Source of the DNA: Purpureocillium takamizusanense
Taxonomy: Eukaryota; Ascomycota; Sordariomycetes; Hypocreales; Ophiocordycipitaceae
Assembly (NCBI RefSeq): GCF_022605165.1
Contig: NC_063072.1
Coordinates: forward strand, 2,170,001-2,234,000
Reading direction: 5' to 3'
DNA length: 64,000 nt
Made by a program: the position numbers and the translations under genes. This document shows, piece after piece, positions 9,689 through 21,230 of this stretch. Within the stretch, counting starts at the first letter, position 1. Each line of letters starts with the position of its first letter. The notes beneath the pieces were generated by a model. It was given only the letters and a program-made list of their open reading frames with translations. It searched no databases and had not been told where the DNA came from.

Positions 9689-12473
9689 TCATTTTCCTCG
9701 GGCCTCATGGACCGTCTTGATGATCTTGTCGACAATGCTGGGGTCCGAGAGCTGCGCACGTCGTTAGCCCCTGGGCCCGGTTACGGGGTTCAACTATCCA
9801 AACGACTTACCGTTGTGATGTCGCCGAGCTGGTCCTCCTCGCCCGCCAGCACCTTTCTCAGGATACGGCGCATAATCTTGCCACTTCGCGTCTTGGGCAG
9901 ATCGGGCACGACGTAGATGGCCTTGGGAGCGGCAAAGGGTCCGATGCTCTTCCGCACCTGCATGATGAACTCCTTGCGCAGCGCATCGTTGATCTCGTTG
10001 CCATCCTTGACCGCTACGAACGCATTGACGGCCTGGCCGGTCAGCTCGTCGGCGACACCCACCACAGCAGCCTCAGCCACAGCGTGGTGCTCAATCAGAG
10101 CAGCCTCGATCTCAGCCGTCGACAGACGGTGACCGCTGACGTTGACGACATCGTCAACACGCCCACGAATCCAGTAGAATCCCTCGTGATCGCGGCCGGC
10201 ACCATCACCGGTGAACTGGCCAAGTATGTCAGCGGCAGTGACGACCAACATTTGAACATTCACAATGATGAACGTACATAGTAGCCCTTGTACACATTCA
10301 AGTAGGTGTCCATATACCGCTTGTGGGCGCCGTACACGGTGCGAGCCATGCTGGGCCAAGGTTGCTTGAACGCGAGCACGCCGTCGACGTCGTTGCCGTG
10401 GATCTCTTCGCCCGAGACGGGATCGATGATAGCAGGCTCGATGCCAAAGAAAGGCAACGAAGCGGAACCAGGCTTGGTCGGGGTGATGCCAGCCAGGGGG
10501 GTAATGACGTTGGAGCCCGTCTCCGTCTGCCAGTAAGTCTGGGGGCTGTCAGTATTTCCACCCACGTACGTTTCTTCGTGTTGTCGGGGCCAGGAAACTC
10601 ACATCAACAATGTGTGACTCCTCCTTTCCAACAATCTCAAAGTACCACTTCCAGACCTCGGCAGCGATGGGCTCGCCGACGGAGCCTAGGACTCGGAGGT
10701 GCTTCATCTCACCCTTGACGTGCTCGTCGCCGGCACGCTTGAGCAGGCGAAGGGCGGTCGGGGCGACGTAGAACTGGGTGACCTTGTGCTTGTCGATGAT
10801 GTCCCAGTACCGCGAGAAGTTGGGGTAGGCGGGGGTGCCCTCGAAGACAACAGTCGAGACGCCGAGCAGCAGAGGGGCGTAGACGACGTACGTGTGGCCC
10901 GTGATCCAGCCGACATCGCCACCGCAGAAGTAGCGGTCGCCGTCGTGGATGTCAAAGACGTACTTGCCGGTTATGGCGGCACCAAGCAGATAGCCGGCGG
11001 TTGTGTGCATGACACCCTTGGGCTTGCCAGTGGAGCCAGACGTGTAGAGGAGGAACAGGGGATCCTCAGAGTTCATGACCTCGGGGGCGATGTAGCTGGG
11101 CCACTTCTCAACTTCCTCGTGCCACCACAGATCACGGCCGGCCTGCATGGGCACGTCGGCGCCGGTGCGCTTGTAGACCAGGACGCCGGTGACACCCGGG
11201 CACTGCTTCAGAGCGTCATCGACAATCTTCTTGGTGCCGATCAACTTGCCGCCACGCTTGCCCTCGTCGGTGGTGATGACCACCTTGGACTTGGCATCAA
11301 TGACGCGGTCGCGCAAGGAGTCGGCGGAGAAGCCGGCGAAGACGACGGAGTGGACGGCGCCGATGCGGACGCAAGCCAGGATGGCGACGATGGCCTCGGG
11401 GATCATGGGCAGGTAGATGGCGACGGTGTCACCCTTGCGGACGCCCATCTGCTTCAAAGTCCAGGCCGTCTTGGAAACCTGGCGCAAGAGCTCGCCATAC
11501 GTGACGTTGCGGCCATCCTCGGCCTCGTCGGCCTCATAGATGATGGCGACGCGGTCGGGGTCCTTGAAGGCATGGCGGTCAATGCAGTTGTACGAGGCAT
11601 TGAGTTGGCCTTCGACAAACCACTTGACATCGCCGTCGTCGAGGGACCCGCTGGAGACGGTCTCGAAGTCGCGGTACCAGGTGAGCAGGTCACGGGCCTG
11701 GGTGGCCCAGAACTTGGTGGGCTCGGTAATGGACTCCTTGTATAGCTTCTGGTACTCTTCGAGGTCTGCATGGTGCGGGTAGGAACACACAGTCAGCGCG
11801 TGCCTGAGCAAGGGGGTGGGCGGCGGACGAGCGGAAGAGCACGGTGTGGGAATGGCGTCGGGCGGCGCGACCAACCACCGAGGCCGGACGAGAGCACGGT
11901 TGGCGACCAAAATCCAGGGCGGCAAGGCGCCGAGGACCGGCGCTGGTGCCGGTGGTGCTGGGAGTGCTGCGGCAGGCGGGGCAGGTACAGTAGGAGTAGG
12001 GTCTGGCAGACTTACTGGCAAGGTGGGGCTTGCTTGGGTGCTCTGGCAATCAAAAGGCGTCAGCTTTCCATGGATGCGTCAATGGGGGTACCACGCGCGT
12101 TTCGGCCGAGCTTTGACGATGCAGAATGTCGCGACTCTGCTCGATCACTCTCCCTCCCTGTCTCTTTCTCATGACGTGGTCGCTATGAAAAGCCATGACC
12201 ACGCACGGATTCATCATCTCTTCAAGAGAGAGAGAAAGAGAGAGGGACGGGGGAGGAGGGACGGGGGAGGAGGGACGGGGGAGGAGGGACGGGGGGAGGG
12301 TGTCATACTCTCCAGCATCTTTTGGGGAGGATCTGCGCAGAAAGAGACAGGCATGTTAGCGACACGGCTTCTGGCTTCTGGCCTGGGTCTGGCGCCCTCA
12401 ATTGGATCTTACGGAATGTGTCCACCTCGTGCGCCTCATGGACACGAGGTCCCTTCTGCTCGTCGGCGACCAT
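9689..12473 (-). CDS. facA: acetyl-CoA synthetase (AMP-forming)
   Basis: Joins acetate, ATP and CoA to make acetyl-CoA; the FacA/Acu-5/Acs1 enzyme needed for growth on acetate and C2 compounds. Seven exons (complement): 12473-12413, 12332-12309, 12042-12016, 11765-10603, 10538-10278, 10215-9811, 9751-9689. They encode 667 residues, the usual family length. The N-terminus contains the family motif EAHEVDTF before the first intron, which fixes the start ATG. The AMP-binding P-loop [11 protein letters not shown] is at about 278-288. TYWQTETG follows the fourth intron, and the C-terminal PKTRSGK loop carries the catalytic, acetylation-prone lysine near 625. Exons 2 and 3 are only 24 and 27 nt, and intron 2 contains a G-rich minisatellite. 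No C-terminal peroxisomal targeting tripeptide is present (ends RGK), so a cytosolic or nuclear enzyme is likely. Confidence 0.97.
12244..12297 (+). repeat. G-rich 14-bp minisatellite in acetyl-CoA synthetase intron 2
   Basis: The unit GGGACGGGGGAGGA occurs three times head to tail from 12244, followed by a partial fourth copy. It lies inside the 266-nt second intron (12308-12043). The plus strand, which is the template strand for this gene, has many G3-G6 runs at short spacing and could fold as a G-quadruplex. The transcript itself is C-rich here. Confidence 0.9.
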
Positions 12474-15400
12474 TCTTGCAAGGCGGCGTGTTTGTGCGCG
12501 CTGGGCTTTGTGCGAGGCGCTGGGAGAAGGCGGTTACGCGGTTGCGTTCTCGACGCTGCTGCTATGGTTGCTGCTGCTGTGGTGCTTGCGCGCAGTGCGG
12601 GGTAGCTTTTAGTAGCTACCTAACTTTTTGGGGGGGCGGCTCCCTGTCAGCGGCTGGACTGGATGCGTTCGCTGTGACGTTGCGCCGGCCGCGAGGCGCA
12701 CGACAGGAAGTATAAGTCGGGCGTGACGAAAGAAAAGGTCGCACGTACTTTGGCGCGCGCGCTTGTTCACTGCAAGACGCGGTCCGACGGAACAGCGTTC
12801 TGCAGGACAAGAAACGTCTTTGGCCGAGTGTGACGGCAGTGGAGGCGGCGAGTGGGATGAGCGACGACAACAAGGAGTGAAGGGATGAGAGAGATGAAAA
12901 GAGAGGTAGTGGAGGAGAAGGAGGAGGAGTAGGAGTAGATTCGAGGAAGTAGTCGAGGAAGAGAAAGGAGGGTTGCGGCGGAATGGTGGGGGCACGCGAA
13001 TGTCTTTATACGGTGGTGGAGGCAAAGACGACGGACCGGCCTGGTGGTGGTGGTGCGGTACGGGTGCGGGTGCGGTGGTGCGGCAATGGGGATGGATGTC
13101 TCTGCCGGAAAGATGGAAGGCTGTGACAGCGTGCCGACCTTGGCTTGCCTTTTAGTAGCATCGGCAGGTGGAAAAGGCACTGATCAGAGGTCTGGTCTGT
13201 TACTACTAGCACCGTCAGTCAGATGGTCGCTCGGATGCAACGCAGGAGACAGGAGACAGGGTGCTGACCTGCTACGTACAGTACCTCACCTTGTTAGCTT
13301 TTCTTGCGACACAACACTCCAACACACAACACACAAGGCAAGCAAGCTACTAAGGTAGGCCATGTCAGGTACCAAGCGCACACGCGGCGATGCAGACGGG
13401 GTGCTAACGTATGTACATACTCTTCGCAGCATGCACGATGGGCCTGGTCCCCGTCCACTGATTGCAATCCTCGCCGCATCTACCCAACGCGGCAAGGTTC
13501 CAGTGAATGCATGTCGCGCCCCGTCGACGCGGGCAACAGCGACCACCTCATCAGCGGGCCGGTCAGTCGAATCGAGCCCCGGTGGGTGCCGGGGAGGAGC
13601 CAGAGTGCAGACAGTCACTTCAAGTCGTTACCCCTCCGTGGGGTAAGTACTGATGGTGGGTGGGCGGGCTGCATCCTGTTGAGGAATGGGACGGGATGGG
13701 TGGCATTGTGGGTAGGTTGGCAGATGGGTGGGCGTCCCGCCCGCCGCTTATTGCGAGGAGCAGCGTCATCCATCAAGCTTCTCAGTTGCTTCCACGCCCG
13801 TCAGTCCCAGTCCCAGTCACCTCACAGAGCACTCTGGACAAGCATGCCCAAACAAGTCGGTAGGCTAGTACCCAGCGTTCCTGGTTGCACCTGCGTCACG
13901 GGAGGTACCTACCTACTAAGGTACAGTATGCTACCCCAGCACCAACCAGCACGAGCACAGGTCAGGCCAGATTATAACTGCCCTGCCCGCTGCCGTTTGC
14001 CCAACTTGCTTTTGCCGATGCCACACTCCGGAGCGAATCCCATCCTGAAGAAAACCATGTCCGCCTCCAAGAACACACACAACCTCCCCCAGCGAGCAAG
14101 CCGCCAACCTAACTTAACCGAACCTAACCAACGACGCGCTGGGCAATCCAATCGCCATCCGCTGCGGCACCCCCTCCGCAGGTTGGCTCGGGCAGCCGGG
14201 GCAAAGGGTGCTGGCGCCCTCCTTGCCCCAACGCCGCCACTGTCGACGCCCGCACGTCTCATCCTTTCCCCCGAAGCCAGGGTTCGGTTCCGTCTGCTAG
14301 CTCGCCCTCACCCTCCACTTTAACCACGGGTATTTGTAACGTGAGGCAGAGAGCGTCGTCCGGCGGTGCACAACCGCCCGTCCGTCCACCGCGAGCGGAG
14401 AGCCGGGACACGCCCTCATCATTCCCTTTGCCTGGGTCGGGTCCCCTTACCCAGAGACAACTTGCCGAGGATCCAGCTTTGGATTACGAACCAAATTCGC
14501 GGGGGTGGGATACGGGCCGTCGCCTCGTCCATCTTCCTTCACCTCGTCGCGGGGCCTTGAAGATTGGGCGAAGGGACCGCGGGGGCTTCTCGCTGGCCGC
14601 CGGGGCTGCGGATCGCAGCGACCTGGCCGTCTGCCGCGCGAGCCACGCCGGGGCTGCCGCTGAAACGGCCCCCATCCCACGCGCCATGCTCTGTCACTCT
14701 CTGTCCTTGTCGGTGCCAGGAGGGGGCCGCTTGTTCGTTGCTGCGCCGCTTCATACAGTCCTTTGACGTCGTACTGTACTCGATCAACATTTGACACTTG
14801 GCACAATATCGTACAGCACGGTACCGCACACTATGCCCCAGGATCTACTGCAGCGCGTAGGGGATGCATCGAGGTTGTGGTGGGCTATAAAAGGATCTTG
14901 ACTCAGCTACTAAGCGGCTGCAGCCAACCTGCATCTGCATGTTCGGGCTGGCTAGGAAAGCGCCTTGCTTGCTCGTTTCTCCTGCGGCAAGGATCGCCCA
15001 GCACTCCGTCCGCGACGTCGTACAAGCACGCGTGCAACCAGAGTTCCAGACGTCTGGGCCGTCAATGGCAACCGACCTGCATCGCAGGCGGCGCAGCGCA
15101 GGCTCGTCAAGCCGAGAGGAGAGGAGAGGCGAGGCAAGATGGCAGGCGATCGAGGCCAAGCCATGCTTGCCATGGCTGCTGCACAAAGACGGGCCTGTGC
15201 CGTGGAACCCGTGGTCACAGCCCTGTCACTTGTTGGAGTACATCCCATAGCCAGCCGCAGCCTCCCCACTCTGTTGTTGCATGCACTCTGACACTAAACC
15301 ACTCGTCCACATCGCTGCCCTCTACTCTCAATGTCGATACGGCGCGCCGCAATTCGTCAAGCCTCTCCACAACCCTCGAGAGCCGCGTGGGCGTCTACGG

Positions 15401-17446
15401 AACGTAACCCTGCGCTGTCGTCCCTCTCTCCGCACCTTTTCAAACGTCGGACTTGTCACAAGTCAGAGAAGAGAACCCGGGACGGCCCATGCCCACAGAA
15501 AAAAAAAACGCTCACGCTCGGTCAGGAACCCGCCACAGCTGTTGTTGTCTCCCGCGCTCTGCTGGTGCTGGGCCTCTGGGAATCATCGTGGGGCACACTG
15601 GGTTGCACAGACGAAGTGAATTACTCAATTCGTCCGCCCGCAGTCACAGATTTGCCCGCGTGGATGTAACGAGACCACTCGTTGACGATGCCTACTCCAT
15701 CATTCCATACGGCCCATCTACCTACCACCATGAATCTTACAGTGCGCGGGCTTGATTGCCTAATTGCCCGGCAAAAACTTCGGCTGCGGTCTATGGTGGC
15801 CACTGTTTGCGCCCCAGAGCGCAAACTGCTCACCTTGTGCTTCCTGGCCGAAGTCGTGGACGGCTTGGGACCCTTCGATGGCCCGTCGGTTTCAGGATTG
15901 ATGTGCTCGCTACACGTACGAAGTAGTACGTATGTGTGCAACAGACCTTGTTCAGAAGCCCCTTCCTGGCCTTTCCCCGCATCCGATATGACCTCACTCA
16001 ACCGCCCCCAGTTTATGCTGCATTTCTTGGCCTGCGTAGACCTGGACGCCGAGTCAGGGCGTCCTAGCATGCCATGTCGTTTACCCGGCCGCCCCGGACT
16101 GTCCGTCATTGGCACACGGTAACTTAGCTCGGAGGAGAGTCTGGGAGCAGGCTCGGCAGCATGGGTGAGGTTGGTTTTGCATTGCGCCCGCTGCTGAGCC
16201 GCCCTCCGGCTGCCAATAAGCTACGCCAATATATGAAGTAGGGGTATACACATACTTCGTAGACCCGAGATAAGCATAGTTGTGCGCGGGCGCCCGGGTT
16301 CCTAGGGATCGCCACATCCGCCCAGTACGGGGGTACTTACAAGTATGGAAACACGATGCCGAGTAAGACGCCTCTGCCGCCTGTGGCATCGACGATTGGA
16401 GACGATGTTCCCATGACCTCCCGCGCTGCGCCACCGACAGCGTCCTTGCGCCTCAGGGCTGAGGGGGGGGATGGCAAGCCTGGGACGATGAACCCAGCCA
16501 AACTCACCCACACAATCTTTCACCCCAGCTATCCGTTTTCCACGATGGTGGTTTGGCGTGAAGCCACCGGCGTCAATGGTATAGCCACTGATGACGAGCT
16601 GCTCCGGACCTGATTGCTGTCCTACGCAAGCCCTGCTGGAAGGGAATGTGGTCGAAAAGAACATGATCACACGTATGTCTACGCAATAATTTGGCTACTT
16701 AGTGGAAGTACGCGACTGGGTTGACTGGAGGGTAAGCAACGCCGTCTCCAGGGTAGGCTGGCTTCTCTAAGCCCAGAACGTGGCGCGCTCACCGAAGCCC
16801 CCCCTTCCACCCCTCATTTGTTTGCCGTCGCTCGCCAACGTACCAGAGGCGACGGTCCTCGCGAGGGCGTCCGTGCTTCACGCTGAACTCAGGGTTTGTC
16901 TTGTTGGGTTTGAGCAGCTAAGCCACGCCAGACGTGCATGCTGAGGCACCCCACACCTACCTCGTAAGGTTAGATCTTGCCAGCCTTATAATTACTTGCT
17001 CCCTTGGCAGCGTGCTAATAATGGAACATCCAGATCAGATAGTCAACAGACTCCTCGTTCTTGTCGAGAAGACGACGCATAGACACCTGACAGAAACGGC
17101 TCGCGCGCAGCCTGCTTGATTATGCCCACCAGGTTTATGTACCGCTGTACTAGCGCGGTCAAAGCACAGCACCCAGTCGTGATGAGAGAGGGTGGAAGGC
17201 CGGCGCCTCCCAGAGCACGAACCACTCAACTCCCACAAGTCCGAGATGGACAAAGACGGATGGCGCAACCGGGGACAACACTCGGACCAACAAACCCACG
17301 ATTCGTGGGCGTTGTGCCTGGCGCCAAGGGCCCCTTGAGCGGATCTGCTGCTGCTCCTTGGTTTTCACCCATTCTCACCATTTCACCCTCGCTCGCCGCT
17401 TGAAACGACAACAACGTCGGTTATAGATGTGTTGCCGCAGACTCCG
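12474..17446. other. 5-kb gene-free region
   Basis: The longest stretch without a supported gene. The reading frames (for example plus strand 13304-14323) have random-like composition and no homology I can recognise. The left end should contain the acetyl-CoA synthetase promoter. Copies of a TACTAAGGTA word (13348-13357, 13914-13923) and of a TACGAAGTA word (15917-15925, 16253-16261) occur here. No inverted terminal repeats, transposase remnants or tRNA genes were seen. Confidence 0.5.
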
Positions 17447-18414
17447 ATGGATTTCACCATCATCACCATCGTCCTGACGCTGGCATCCACAGCCTGGTCA
17501 GCAAGCCCGCTATGCTACTGGCCTGGCGGGGGCGTCGCCGTCGGCCAGTTCCCATGCGGCACCAGCGGCCACTCGACGTGTTGCGGGACGGGCTACGCGT
17601 GCCTGAGCAACCACATGTGCCAGGCGGTGACGGACGAGGCCTTGATCAAGGGACCTCTGTACGCGCGCGGAGCCTGCACGGATTCCTTTTGGGAGAGCCC
17701 CAACTGCCCGCCCTTTTGCAAAGCCGTCGGTTACGATGTCATGGACGGGCAGCAGGTCATGCACAAGTGCGACAACAGCGACCGCGTTTTCTACTGCGAG
17801 TCGTCGGCAAAGCCTGACTGCGAGCACACCAAGAAGGTGATTGTCGAATCTAGTAAGTCTCAGCCCTTCTACTTCAAGGCCCGTGTACCAGTTTATATCT
17901 CCTTTGTGAGATGCGTGGCTGACAAGAGGGGGGAACTATAGCGAAGCCGACGGCCCAAACCACCATCACGGCGACCATGCAGAGCCTCGAGACGACTGCT
18001 ACGGGAGCGTCGACTGCGACGTCTGCAAGCTCGACGTCGACGTCGACGTCAACCGCCGCGGGCGGCGGCTCGTCGGACGGCAACGGCGCGAAAATTGGCA
18101 TTGGGGTCGGCGTCACACTCGGCGGCCTGGGGCTTATGGCGGGCCTCCTGGCCCTCTTCCTCGTGAAGCGACGCCGTGGAGGCCGCAGGTCAGATGACAA
18201 GTCCGAGCCGACCATCCCCGTGCAGGAGCTGCCGGCCGACCCCTTGCCGCCCGCGAGCGTCTCCATGCCCGCCTCCCCGCCTCCTCCTACTTCGAGTCCT
18301 CCCCCGGCCTTTTGGCCGAGCGACTGCAAGACGCCCTTCCCGCCTTACACGCCCTCGTCGATGACGACCCTGGAGCCCTGGTCGCCGAATCTGCAGGAAC
18401 TGCCTGGGCACTGA
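17447..18414 (+). CDS. secreted Cys-rich ectodomain with single membrane anchor
   Basis: Exons 17447-17852 and 17942-18414 give 292 residues; the 89-nt intron is GTAAGT...ATAG with matching phases. M1 to about S20 is a clear signal peptide. Residues 20-135 form a Cys-rich ectodomain with a GxCYWPGG/CCGTGYxC-type start and a second cluster (ACTDSFWESPNCPPFC). A Thr/Ser-rich stalk suited to O-glycosylation follows, then one strongly hydrophobic helix (about 190-215), a basic stop-transfer KRRRGGRR and a Pro-rich cytoplasmic tail. This layout recurs in many filamentous fungi as an uncharacterised cell-surface family and resembles wall sensors (signal peptide, Cys-rich head, S/T stalk, helix, tail). 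No WSC domain spacing is evident, so a sensor role is inference. Confidence 0.82.
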
Positions 18415-19680
18415 CGACGCCGACGAAAATCTTTTTGACCAGACCTGACCTGACCCCCTGGGAAGTCGTCGTAGAAACAGGTGGCGGCTAAAGAGTGGAA
18501 ACAGACTCTGAACTGCTGCTAATATATCTTGTGGTTTGAGAAGGTGCGGGCGTTGGGGAGCGGCATATACTGTAATTCATGTACTACATTATTACGATTG
18601 CAGATGTGGCATCACGAACAGTCAATGGGGAAACATGACGGTGCTTCCACCCGCAGCTCTTGCAAATCAACACGTTATAGAAAGTCTTGTCGTGAAACCC
18701 CGTCCTCGTCATGCCCCCCTCACGAGTGTCCACTGCCATGTTGGCGTGCGACGCGAAACACGCTCCCTGGCGGGATCACGGGCGCGGGGCCACGCAGTGT
18801 GGCAACATCTCGGCCCTCCCTCCCTCTCCTGCCCGTCACTGCTCAGAGCCTGGCTTGAGCGTCCTGCAGGCGACGCCGCCCCAGGACGATAGACGCGCTG
18901 CGCGCGAAATGCACGGGACGCGCAATGCCCTCCCCTCCCTCCCTCCCATACCCAAGATCCAAAAGCCCTACCTACGTATTCCACGTCCCTGTACGAAGTA
19001 CCGAAGTAAGCTGCAGTCCAAAGTCCCCACCGCCGCCTCCCCGGGGCGGGATCATCGGACAGGCTGCAAGCCAGGCCGCTGCCGTGTCTCCCTCTCTCCT
19101 GCATCGATGTGAGTTGTGACAAGCGCAGCAGTACGTACTTACATGGAAGTACGAAGTACTAGGAGAGGAAGAAAGTCCCTGGGCCCTTTTGTCTTGGGAC
19201 TCGGCGGGTGGTACGCATTGGGCGTTGCACAGGCGCGAGACTGCACGAGGTAATGCATGTCTGACATCGCCGCAGCGATGCATGCGTGAGATGTGGGAGA
19301 CGTGTTGACGCGCGCGCGGCGGCAAGAGGTGAGACGGTGAGGTGGCGTCACAGGACGTCTTACTGCCTGACGAGTGTTGGTGATGCCCCTCGATGCGAGA
19401 GGAAAGAAGCCTGACCATGCAAAGCCTGTGGACGATTGCAACTTGCATATATTTGCCAGATCATGCTGTGTACATGGGGGGATGGACGGGTCGGTAACTA
19501 GTACATAGGTCGCGTTGTGCAACGATGCACGGCCTCTGGCCACGATGAGTTCCTGCCCGTCCCGAGCCAATGCGGCTCCAATAAGTTTTGTTTTGAAATC
19601 GAGTAATTGGATGCAGAAAGCCAAAACACACGCCAGACTCCGATACCTCCGCCACGAGACTTGTTGGTCCGCTTCCCCTG
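18415..19680. other. convergent 3' intergenic region
   Basis: Lies between the stop of the Cys-rich membrane protein (plus) and the stop of RFC5 (minus), so it should contain both 3' untranslated regions. No frame resembles a protein. Two TACGAAGTA words are present (18992-19000, 19150-19158). Confidence 0.55.
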
Positions 19681-20875
19681 TTACATGTCCATGCTCATCA
19701 GGTACATCTCGAATATCCGCATAAACTTGGCCACAAACGCCTCGAGGTGGAAAATGACCTTGGTGCCCGTCTTGATCCGGTGCTCGTAGAAGGCTGACCA
19801 TTGGATCACCTCCCTCTTGAGCCCGTCGTCGATGAGGGCCAGAAGCTTGAATGTCAGGGTCTTGAGGATGGTCGTCGGCGGGATGCAGTGCGTGAGCAGG
19901 TCGTAGAGTTTCGACCGAACTTGCAGGATCCTGGCGGGGGTGTGCTCTTCCATGATTTCCTTGGCGATCTGGCCGATCAATGCCTCCCAGTCGGCAGGCG
20001 GAATCGGCGTGCTTTCCGTTACTTTTTCGCTGCAGAGGTCATGTTAGTCAGGACCCGTCTCTACGAACTGTTAAGGAACAGCAACCTACTTTTGCGCATG
20101 GACGGCTTCGTACATGAGGAGGGCTCTCCGAAGATTTCGGCCGCTATCCTCGGCGATGCGTCTGTGCAGACCCTTGACGACCTCCCAGCCCTCCTTCTTC
20201 GCCGACTGGGCGAGCACGTCGCATATCTCCTCGTGCGTCGGTGCCGCGACTCGCACCAGCAGCGTCCTCGAGCGAATCGGTGCGATAATGTTGGACGTTG
20301 AGTTTGCGAGGAGGATCAGACGCAGGTTGGGCGAGTACTTCTCCATGGTGCGACGCAGCGCGGCCTGGGCGTCGCGCGTGAGGTGGTCGGCCTCGTTGAT
20401 GACCACCACCTTGAACCGCTGCTTGGCCGACTGGTCGACCTGCTGCGTCTGCGCCACCTCCTTCAGGAGGTCCTGTACGACGACTCTGTCGTAGTTGCCG
20501 ACGTCAGAAGGGGTGATTTCGAGGTGGTAGATGGAGGCGACGATGTTGAATTCGAGCTTGCGGTTACTGCTCGTCTGGAACACGCGCGCGTCGATCTTGA
20601 TCTTTTCGACGCCTGGGCCGTACAGCTCCTTGAGCGTGGCCACAATCCTCGTCTTCTTGCCGGCGCCTGAGGGACCGTACACGAGGAGATGGGGGAAGTC
20701 GCCGCTTTGAGCCTACATTACGGTTGTCAGCGGCAGTATGCGCAGGGCCGGCCGTGCAGGAACGACGACGAGGTGGTGGTCGACTTACGAGCGACCGGAG
20801 CCGCTCCGACAGCTCATTGTGATATGTCAGAGCCTCGAGCGACCGCGGCCGATGCTTGTCGACGATGAGGGCCAT
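19681..20875 (-). CDS. RFC5: replication factor C subunit 5 (clamp loader)
   Basis: Small subunit of the RFC clamp loader that opens PCNA and places it on primed DNA; equivalent to budding-yeast Rfc5 and human RFC3. Exons (complement) 20875-20789, 20712-20090, 20029-19681 give 352 residues. The start is fixed by the family N-terminus (LIVDKHRP). The Walker A loop is GPSGAGKKT at 42-50. The Walker B position reads NEAD instead of DEAD, the known degenerate form of this subunit, and an Arg-rich sensor region follows (RRTMEKYSPNLRL). The C-terminal collar domain starts after the second intron (EKVTES...ADWE). RFC1 lies 1.6 kb to the right, with only MRPL16 between. CGCG-core boxes sit about 70-80 bp upstream of the ATG. 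Confidence 0.97.
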
Positions 20876-20943
20876 TTTTGCGACGCAAGGCACCCGTGCT
20901 GGGAGGTTGAAGCTGGCGCGGTGGGTTTTTGGTTTCGTTGGAG

Positions 20944-20957
20944 ACGCGTTGGCGCGT
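20944..20957 (-). promoter_or_regulatory. MCB-like (MBF) box pair upstream of RFC5
   Basis: A perfect palindromic ACGCGT (20944-20949) is followed by a second CGCG core (20952-20957, ACGCGC on the RFC5 strand), 69-82 bp upstream of the RFC5 start. ACGCGT is the MluI cell-cycle box bound by MBF-type factors in yeasts, which drives replication genes at G1/S. The match is seen; function in this fungus is inferred. Confidence 0.6.
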
Positions 20958-21230
20958 AAAGTGTACTGTAAGGCAGGTGGGCTGGGCCACGGTGGAGATG
21001 GTACGTACTTCGCACCGCTGGGGTTGAGTATCAGCCCGCGGACTCCACTATACCCTCAAGACTGGACCGCTTGACCCCCAACTAGAGTCGTGACGCTGAC
21101 CAAGTACTATGCCTAATGCTTTTATCTGTCACTACAAGGTCGATGGTTCAAGTTCGCGGCCTTTATGGGCCTCATTTGTTACAAAATATATGGTACATGA
21201 CCGCGCTTTGGTATGAATACAGCTAAAAAA

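Noticed and set aside
10699..11745. 348-codon plus-strand frame opposite acetyl-CoA synthetase
   Set aside because: Antisense shadow; no motifs, and the minus strand carries the full enzyme.
12244..12297. CRISPR-like array
   Set aside because: The repeats are head to tail with no spacers and lie in a fungal intron; it is a minisatellite.
13304..14323. 339-codon plus-strand frame
   Set aside because: Random-like composition with many rare-residue clusters and no domain; its first half reads through CA-rich repeats.
21125..21170. tRNA-like B-box (GGTTCAAGTTC) between RFC5 and MRPL16
   Set aside because: The T-stem does not close (position 61 is T, not C) and no A-box, anticodon arm or acceptor stem can be drawn.
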